Below, in pieces: positions 59,617 through 64,000 of a stretch of 64,000 nt of DNA. The notes beneath the pieces are model-generated. The model was not told the origin of the DNA and ran no database searches. It saw only the letters and a program-made list of their open reading frames with translations. A program made the translations under genes and the position numbers. How positions within the stretch are numbered: the stretch's first letter is position 1; every line of letters begins with the position of its first letter. Where the stretch lies: positions 62,001-126,000 of the forward strand of contig NZ_BDAV01000002.1 in the NCBI RefSeq assembly GCF_001612635.1, in the 5' to 3' direction. This DNA is from Nocardia africana NBRC 100379 (GTDB lineage Bacteria; Actinomycetota; Actinomycetes; Mycobacteriales; Mycobacteriaceae).

Positions 59617-60551
59617 ATGAGCCTTTCAGTTCCGATCGGGGTTTCGGTGTGGCCGCGGCCCGATGCGGCCAACGACGTCGACGAGGTCCTCCGACTCGCC
59701 ACCGCGGCGCAGCGCTCGGGTGTGCGGTCGGTGTGGTTCGGGCAGAAATTCGATCTCGATGCGCTGACCCTCGCGGCGGTGGTCGGTCTCGCCGTCCCGG
59801 AGATCGAGGTGGGCACCTCCGTCGTGCCGATCAATCCACGCCATCCGCTGGTGGTCGCGTCCCAGGCCCAGACCGCGCAGGCCGCGTCGGGCGGACGCTT
59901 CCGCCTGGGCATCGGATTGGGCGCTCCCCCACTGGAATCGGCGGCGTTCGGCATCCGCGAGGACAAACCGGTGCGGCGGCTGCGCGAATATCTGATCGCG
60001 CTGCGCCAGGCCATCGAGGACGGCACCGTCGATGTCCAGGGCGAGCGGGTGCACGCCCGGCCGCCGATCCCCACGACGGTGCGCGGCGGCGGGAATATTC
60101 CCCTGCTCGTGGCCGCCATGGGCCCGCAGGCGTTGCGGGCCACGGGCGAATCGGCCGACGGCGTCCTTCCGTTCCTCGCCGGGCCGCGCACGCTGGAATC
60201 ACATATCGTGCCCACGCTGCAGCGGGCCCGCCCGGCGAATCCGGTGCGGCCGCTGCAGGTGGTCGCCGGTGTGGTCGTGGTCGTCACCGATCGCGCCGAA
60301 CAGGTGCGCGAGACCGCGGCGCGAGCGCTGGGGTTCTACGAGCAATTCGACTCCTATCGCGCGGTTCTCGACCGCGAGGGGGTCGCGCACGCGGTCGATC
60401 TGGCGCTGATCGGCGACGAGGACCACGTCACCCGCGGCTTGCGGGCGTATGTCGACGCGGCGCCACCGAACTGCTGATCCACCAGAGCGACATCGGCGGC
60501 GACGACGATCAGCTGCGCACCTGGAAGTTGCTGGCCGAGCTCACCGCCTGA
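59617..60551 (+). pseudogene. Luciferase-like (F420/FMN) oxidoreductase with 3' frameshift
   Basis: LLM-type TIM-barrel protein (PIGVSVWPRPDAANDVDEVLRLATAAQRSGVRSVWFGQ, then ASGGRFRLGIGLGAPPLES, then VRGGGNIPLLVAAMGPQALRATGESADGVLPFLAGP). As read, the frame stops at 60477 after 286 residues with YVDAAPPNC. The next frame continues with the expected family ending GATELLIHQSDIGGDDDQLRTWKLLAELTA to 60551. One extra G near 60457-60462 (GCGGGCGCC instead of GCGGCGCC) would restore a 311-residue protein. The restored stop abuts the stop of the convergent universal stress gene exactly, which supports it as the ancestral end. It is either a real mutation or a sequencing error. Confidence 0.8.
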
Positions 60552-61406
60552 TCATTCGCTCCGGGGCCGGGCGATGATGATGGGGCACTCGACGCTGTGC
60601 ATCAGCGCCTGACTGGTGGAGCCCAGCGTCATCCCGGGAAATCCGCCCTTACCGTGGCTGCCGACCACGACCAGCTGTGCCGCGGCGGATTCGCCGAGGA
60701 TGCGCCGCACCGGCCGATCCTCGACGACGACCCGCCGCACCGACAGCGGTTCGTCCGGATCCTCGTGCGCGGCCAGGGCGGCGTCGAGGAGCCGATTCCC
60801 CTCCTCTTCGAGGGCCGCCGGGGAGGGGTAATCGCCGAACCGCTGCCAGGTGTGCACCACCACCAGATCGGTCCGGCGCCGCCGCGCCTCGTCGACGGCG
60901 ATCGCGAGAGCCTGTGCGCTGCACGGGGAATCGTCGTATCCGACGAGCACCGGCCGCTCGGACCCGAGCAGCGGATCCGCCGGCACCACGGCGACCGGGC
61001 CGCGCGCGTGCCGCACCAATGCGGTGCTCACCGAGCCGAGCAGGCTGCGCTGATAGGCCCCGAGCCCGCGCGCGCCGACCACCACCAGACGGGCCTCGTC
61101 GGCCTGGGACAGCAGCGCGGGAATGATCGGCGCATCGATGACGGCGGTGTCGATGTCGATTTTCGGCGCGATATCGGCCGCCGCCCGGGCGGCCGCCGCG
61201 ACGGCGCGCTGGGCCTGCTCGCGGGTGCGCTCGTGGTAGGCGCACACTCCCTCGTCCCCGGCCCGGTCCTCCGGAACCGGTGGCACCGCCGACACCACTT
61301 CCAGCGGAACCCGGTGCAGCGCAGCATCTTCGGCGGCCCAGCGCGCGGCCCGCAACGCATCGTCGGAACTGTCGACTCCCACCACCACGGGCGCCTTCGA
61401 GGCCAT
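60552..61406 (-). CDS. Tandem universal stress protein
   Basis: 284 residues from the ATG at 61406 (GGAAGGTGGG upstream). It has two UspA domains: VVVGVDSSDDALRAARWAAEDAALH with VVVGARGLGAYQRSLLGSVSTAL, and PVLVGYDDSPCSAQALAIAVDEA with VVVGSHGKGGFPGMTLGSTSQAL. Both hold the G-x2-G-x9-G-S/T ATP-binding motif, so nucleotide binding is likely. In mycobacteria such proteins belong to the hypoxia (DosR) regulon together with Acg-like nitroreductases; an Acg-like gene is divergent here. I could not find a DosR palindrome in the shared 136-bp region. Confidence 0.92.
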   Translation of the reverse strand: MASKAPVVVGVDSSDDALRAARWAAEDAALHRVPLEVVSAVPPVPEDRAGDEGVCAYHERTREQAQRAVAAAARAAADIAPKIDIDTAVIDAPIIPALLSQADEARLVVVGARGLGAYQRSLLGSVSTALVRHARGPVAVVPADPLLGSERPVLVGYDDSPCSAQALAIAVDEARRRRTDLVVVHTWQRFGDYPSPAALEEEGNRLLDAALAAHEDPDEPLSVRRVVVEDRPVRRILGESAAAQLVVVGSHGKGGFPGMTLGSTSQALMHSVECPIIIARPRSE

Positions 61407-61542
61407 GCGTCCCACCTTCCGAGCGGTTCACGAGCATTCCAGGGCGAAGACACCCCCACCCTACCGGCCGGAATGGTGACAACTGCGATACTGGCAATAC
61501 TCTGGCGAATGCACCCGACGAAATATCGCTCTGGGAGGCATC

Positions 61543-62517
61543 ATGCAGCACGTTCCCGACCGCTCGACCATCGTCGCGGCCCTGCAGTTGGCGGCCCGCG
61601 CCCCGTCCGTGCACAACACCCAGCCCTGGCGGTGGGATTTCGACGGGGCCCGTCTGCACCTGTTCAGTGATTCCACCCGGCAACTGAAGGTGGCCGATCC
61701 GAGCGGGCGGCAGGAGGTGATCAGCTGCGGCGCCAACCTGCACCACGCCCGGGTCGCCTTCGCCGAGCAGGGGCATCCCATCGCGGTGTCCTATGTTCCC
61801 GAGGAAGGGCTGCACGACCTGCTGGCCGTCGCCGAATTCGAGCCGCCGCGCCCACCGTCGGATCGCGAACGCGCCCTCGCCGCCGCGATCCGCGCACGCC
61901 GCACCGACCGGCTCCCGATGTCGGCGCCCGACCGGCCGGAGCTGGTGCGACAGTTGCGCGAGGTGTCCGAGGTGGACGGTGTGCACCTGAACGCCGTCGA
62001 CGATTCGGTGCGTCCCCGGCTCGCCGCCGCCTCCGAGCAGACCGCCTCCCTGCAACAGTTCGACACCCCGTATCAGAACGAATTACGCTGGTGGACAGGT
62101 AATTTCGACGTCCCAGAAGGGATACCGTCCTACGCTCTGCCCACCGCCCCCGAGGCGGCACTGGTCGATGTCGGCCGCGACTTTCCGATCCCGCCCGGAG
62201 ATCCGCACCGCACCGGCGAGCCCGACCATGCCACCCTCGTGGTGCTCAGCACCGCCGAGAACACCCCGCACGATTGGCTGGCGACCGGCGAAACCCTGTC
62301 CACCGCCCTGCTGTCGGCCACTGCGGCCGGACTGGCGACCTGCCCCCTCACCCACATCACCGAAATCCCGGCGGCCGTCCGCGCGATCCGCACCCTGCTG
62401 CCCGACCCCGCTCGCATCCCCCAGGTACTCATCCGCCTGGGCACCGCACCCCACGACACCTTCGTCCCGCCCACCCCGCGCCGACCGGTCGAGGATTTCC
62501 TCTCCCTGCCGCGCTGA
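61543..62517 (+). CDS. Acg-like nitroreductase family protein
   Basis: 324 residues. LQLAARAPSVHNTQPWRWDFDG near the N-terminus is the Acg/NAD(P)H nitroreductase start (APSxHNTQPW). ISCGANLHHARVAFAEQGH, RRTDRLPMSAPDRPEL and GETLSTALLSATAAGLATCPLTHITEIP follow. Mycobacterial Acg binds FMN tightly but lacks ordinary nitroreductase activity and is thought to store flavin. Start ATG with CTGGGAGG upstream. Divergent from the universal stress gene. Confidence 0.88.
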   Translation: MQHVPDRSTIVAALQLAARAPSVHNTQPWRWDFDGARLHLFSDSTRQLKVADPSGRQEVISCGANLHHARVAFAEQGHPIAVSYVPEEGLHDLLAVAEFEPPRPPSDRERALAAAIRARRTDRLPMSAPDRPELVRQLREVSEVDGVHLNAVDDSVRPRLAAASEQTASLQQFDTPYQNELRWWTGNFDVPEGIPSYALPTAPEAALVDVGRDFPIPPGDPHRTGEPDHATLVVLSTAENTPHDWLATGETLSTALLSATAAGLATCPLTHITEIPAAVRAIRTLLPDPARIPQVLIRLGTAPHDTFVPPTPRRPVEDFLSLPR

Positions 62518-62687
62518 GACGCCGCAAATCGGTCGCCGCCATGGCGAGGTGGCCACCGGCCCGCCACACGCTAGACTGACCACGCCTGATCGTCACCCCC
62601 GGGAGGCACAGGCATCGTGGATCACTGCGAGGCAAGTGCGAAACCCGTTGTGAAGCGGGATCTTTCACACTGTCGCGCACGGTCTAC

Positions 62688-62760
62688 GCCCTCGTAGCTC
62701 AGGGGATAGAGCACCGCTCTCCTAAAGCGGGTGTCGCAGGTTCGAATCCTGCCGAGGGCA
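62688..62760 (+). tRNA. tRNA-Arg (anticodon CCU)
   Basis: 73 bases forming a complete cloverleaf: acceptor GCCCTCG/CGAGGGC with discriminator A, D arm GCTC-AGGGGATA-GAGC, anticodon arm CCGCT-CTCCTAA-AGCGG with CCT at the anticodon, and T arm GCAGG-TTCGAAT-CCTGC. The 3' CCA is not encoded. It reads AGG codons, rare in GC-rich actinobacteria. Confidence 0.95.
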
Positions 62761-62795
62761 CTGTGGACATTCGAGTTCCACAGCCGACAGTCGGC
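62761..62795 (+). terminator. Hairpins behind tRNA-Arg
   Basis: CTGTGGA-N9-TCCACAG (62761-62783) begins directly after the tRNA, followed by GCCGA-CAG-TCGGC (62783-62795). No T run follows. They probably end or process the tRNA transcript. Confidence 0.5.
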
Positions 62796-62866
62796 TTCGA
62801 CTACCCTTCCCAACAGGAAGTCGCAGGTAAGTCCCGTTTCCATGTCCTCGCGGGCACCGCCGAGGA

Positions 62867-63675
62867 CCTCTGTGGCTGCTGAACCTGGAATTCTCGACAG
62901 CAGTGACCGAGGCCTACCGGGATCAGATGACCGCACTCATGGTGGCCGAGGATCGCAGACTCTCGGACTGCCTTTCGAAGGGGCATTCGTGGTTGTCGCC
63001 GCCGAGTCGACCCCGATCGCCGACAAGGCGAAGGTCCATCTGGAAGACGTCCTCCGTCGGCGTGGTACCGCATCGGCATGGCGGTCGCAGCCCGATCGTG
63101 AGATCGGCATCATCTACCGTGGCAGCGGCCAAACCCTTGCCGAAATTCTCGAGGTCGTCTCCGCCACTGCGGCCGCTCGGGTCGGTGTGAGTCCGGAGTT
63201 CGAACGACTCGATATGACTTCGCGTGCGGCTCCTTTCGCCCGCACCGCCCTCGAGACGATGCCCGCCGGCACGGTCGGCGTGAACCAGATCTCCGATACG
63301 CCGATCAGCGCTCTGGTCATCGCCAATCTGGATTCGACACGGCAATTCGTCTGGCGGGTCCTCGGTGGCGTGCTCACCCTGCCCGACGACGAACGCGGCA
63401 CCCACCTCGCCACTGCCCGCGCCTGGCTGGACGCCGACGGTTCGGCCGCGCAGACCGCGAGCACCCTGTACTGCCACGAGAACACCGTTCGATATCGCAT
63501 GCGCCGACTGGAAGAGCGGCTGGGTTGCTCACTGTCGAGCCCGACCCGGCTCGCCGAATTCGTCGCCGCTCTGCAGGCGATCAACACATTCCCCGACCTC
63601 GCCTCGCACCCGGCCGACGAGTCCGCGGTGGGCAGGGCAGCGTCCCCGTTGCCGAGCAGGCCGATCGGAGCCTGA
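62867..63675 (+). pseudogene. PucR/CdaR-type regulator remnant (5' truncated, frameshifted)
   Basis: The last part (LDADGSAAQTASTLYCHENTVRYRMRRLEERLG) is the helix-turn-helix of PucR-type regulators. Reading back, the family sequence runs FEGAFVVVAAESTPIADKAKVHLEDVLRR in one frame, and WLLNLEFSTAVTEAYRDQMTALMVAEDRRLSDCL in the next. One extra T in the TTT at 62973-62975 would join them. Upstream of about 62867 similarity stops and there is no start, so the N-terminal region is missing. The remnant begins about 110 bp behind tRNA-Arg, a place where elements commonly integrate. An intact protein from this gene is unlikely. Confidence 0.7.
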
Positions 63676-63863
63676 CTCATCCGGTTTTGGTGTGGCGACA
63701 ATCCTTCGCCCCGAATTGTGTTTTCGGCTACAACCGGACATTGGCCGCCGGGCCCTAAGCTTTTCTGCGTCAAGCGTTTTCGGTGAATCATCGATACTCC
63801 GTTGGGTGAGCTCGGTGCAGCGACCGCCGGGCTCACCCGCAGTTCTACGACAGGGTGTGCACA
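63676..63863. other. Non-coding gap; nothing recognised
   Basis: 188 bp between the regulator remnant and the last open frame. Lower GC than the rest of the window in places. No gene, repeat or clear promoter was seen. Confidence 0.4.
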
Positions 63864-64000
63864 ATGATGCAGTCATCGGCTCTCGGCCGGGCCGGGTCAC
63901 GACTCAGCGGCCATTCGCGCGAAGTTGCGAAGCGATTCGTCATCGACAAGGTCGAATCCACCGGCGCGGCAACACGAGATGACTTCGACATCGATTTGAT
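63864..64000 (+). CDS. Start of an unidentified gene running off the window
   Basis: From the ATG at 63864 (or 63867) the frame stays open for 45 codons to the window end: MMQSSALGRAGSRLSGHSRE and then VAKRFVIDKVESTGAATRDDFDIDL. The composition (alternating charged and hydrophobic residues, GC-rich third positions) looks coding. I do not recognise the family. No strong ribosome-binding site precedes it. Confidence 0.4.
   Translation, partial: MMQSSALGRAGSRLSGHSREVAKRFVIDKVESTGAATRDDFDIDL

Noticed and set aside
61407..61542. Possible DosR-type palindrome upstream of the Acg-like gene
   Set aside because: I looked for GGGACT-N6-AGTCCC-like symmetry and found none; the region holds only short imperfect repeats.

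Overview
The window is high-GC actinobacterial DNA with a mycolic-acid (Nocardia-like, Mycobacteriales) character. It has two antigen-85-type mycolyltransferases, a mycobacterial-type S10 ribosomal operon, several fadD/echA lipid genes, TetR-rich regulation, GTG/TTG starts and several candidate leaderless promoters. The genus is inferred from gene content; no 16S or species marker is present.

Layout. 1-1370: a flavin monooxygenase cut by the window edge and a YdcF/DUF218 protein, both on the minus strand. 1464-6828: the S10 ribosomal operon on the minus strand (rpsJ-rplC-rplD-rplW-rplB-rpsS-rplV-rpsC-rplP-rpmC-rpsQ), ending in a strong hairpin. 7294-15405: small lipid, envelope and carotenoid genes (a DUF4442 hotdog protein, a mycolyltransferase-lipase pair, a lycopene-cyclase-like flavoprotein, an enoyl-CoA hydratase divergent from a tandem-TetR regulator, and an aldehyde dehydrogenase whose nucleophile Cys is Pro). 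15406-18196: a DrrABC-type ABC exporter. 18212-18891: a HicAB-like toxin-antitoxin pair behind a promoter embedded in a perfect inverted repeat. 18919-21479: a MerR regulator divergent from a polysaccharide deacetylase, then an MntH-type transporter.

The centre (21593-48386, all minus) is a large nonribosomal peptide locus. Transcription runs from a winged-helix/LuxR-type regulator to NRPS1 (2453 aa), NRPS2 (5620 aa) and a second mycolyltransferase. NRPS1 reads A-T-C-A-T-C-A*, and NRPS2 reads A-T-C-A-T-C-A-T-C-A-T-E*-C-A-T-TE. A* is a truncated, eroded adenylation remnant at the C-terminus of NRPS1; the working A domain for that module starts NRPS2, so module 3 is split across two proteins. 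E* is an epimerisation domain that has lost the HH and EGHGRE motifs. The simplest reading is a seven-module line making a heptapeptide with Thr at position 2 and the same residue at positions 3 and 6. I see no MbtH-like gene, phosphopantetheinyl transferase, tailoring enzyme or starter C domain in the window.

48440-64000: an M23 peptidase, a nitronate monooxygenase-like protein, an SCO5389-like small protein, two fadD-type ligases, a hotdog thioesterase, a Baeyer-Villiger-type monooxygenase, a membrane M28 peptidase, a luciferase-like oxidoreductase with a 3' frameshift, a tandem universal stress protein next to an Acg-like nitroreductase, tRNA-Arg(CCU), and a 5'-truncated frameshifted PucR-type regulator remnant just behind the tRNA. 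The last 137 bases open a new reading frame that runs off the window.
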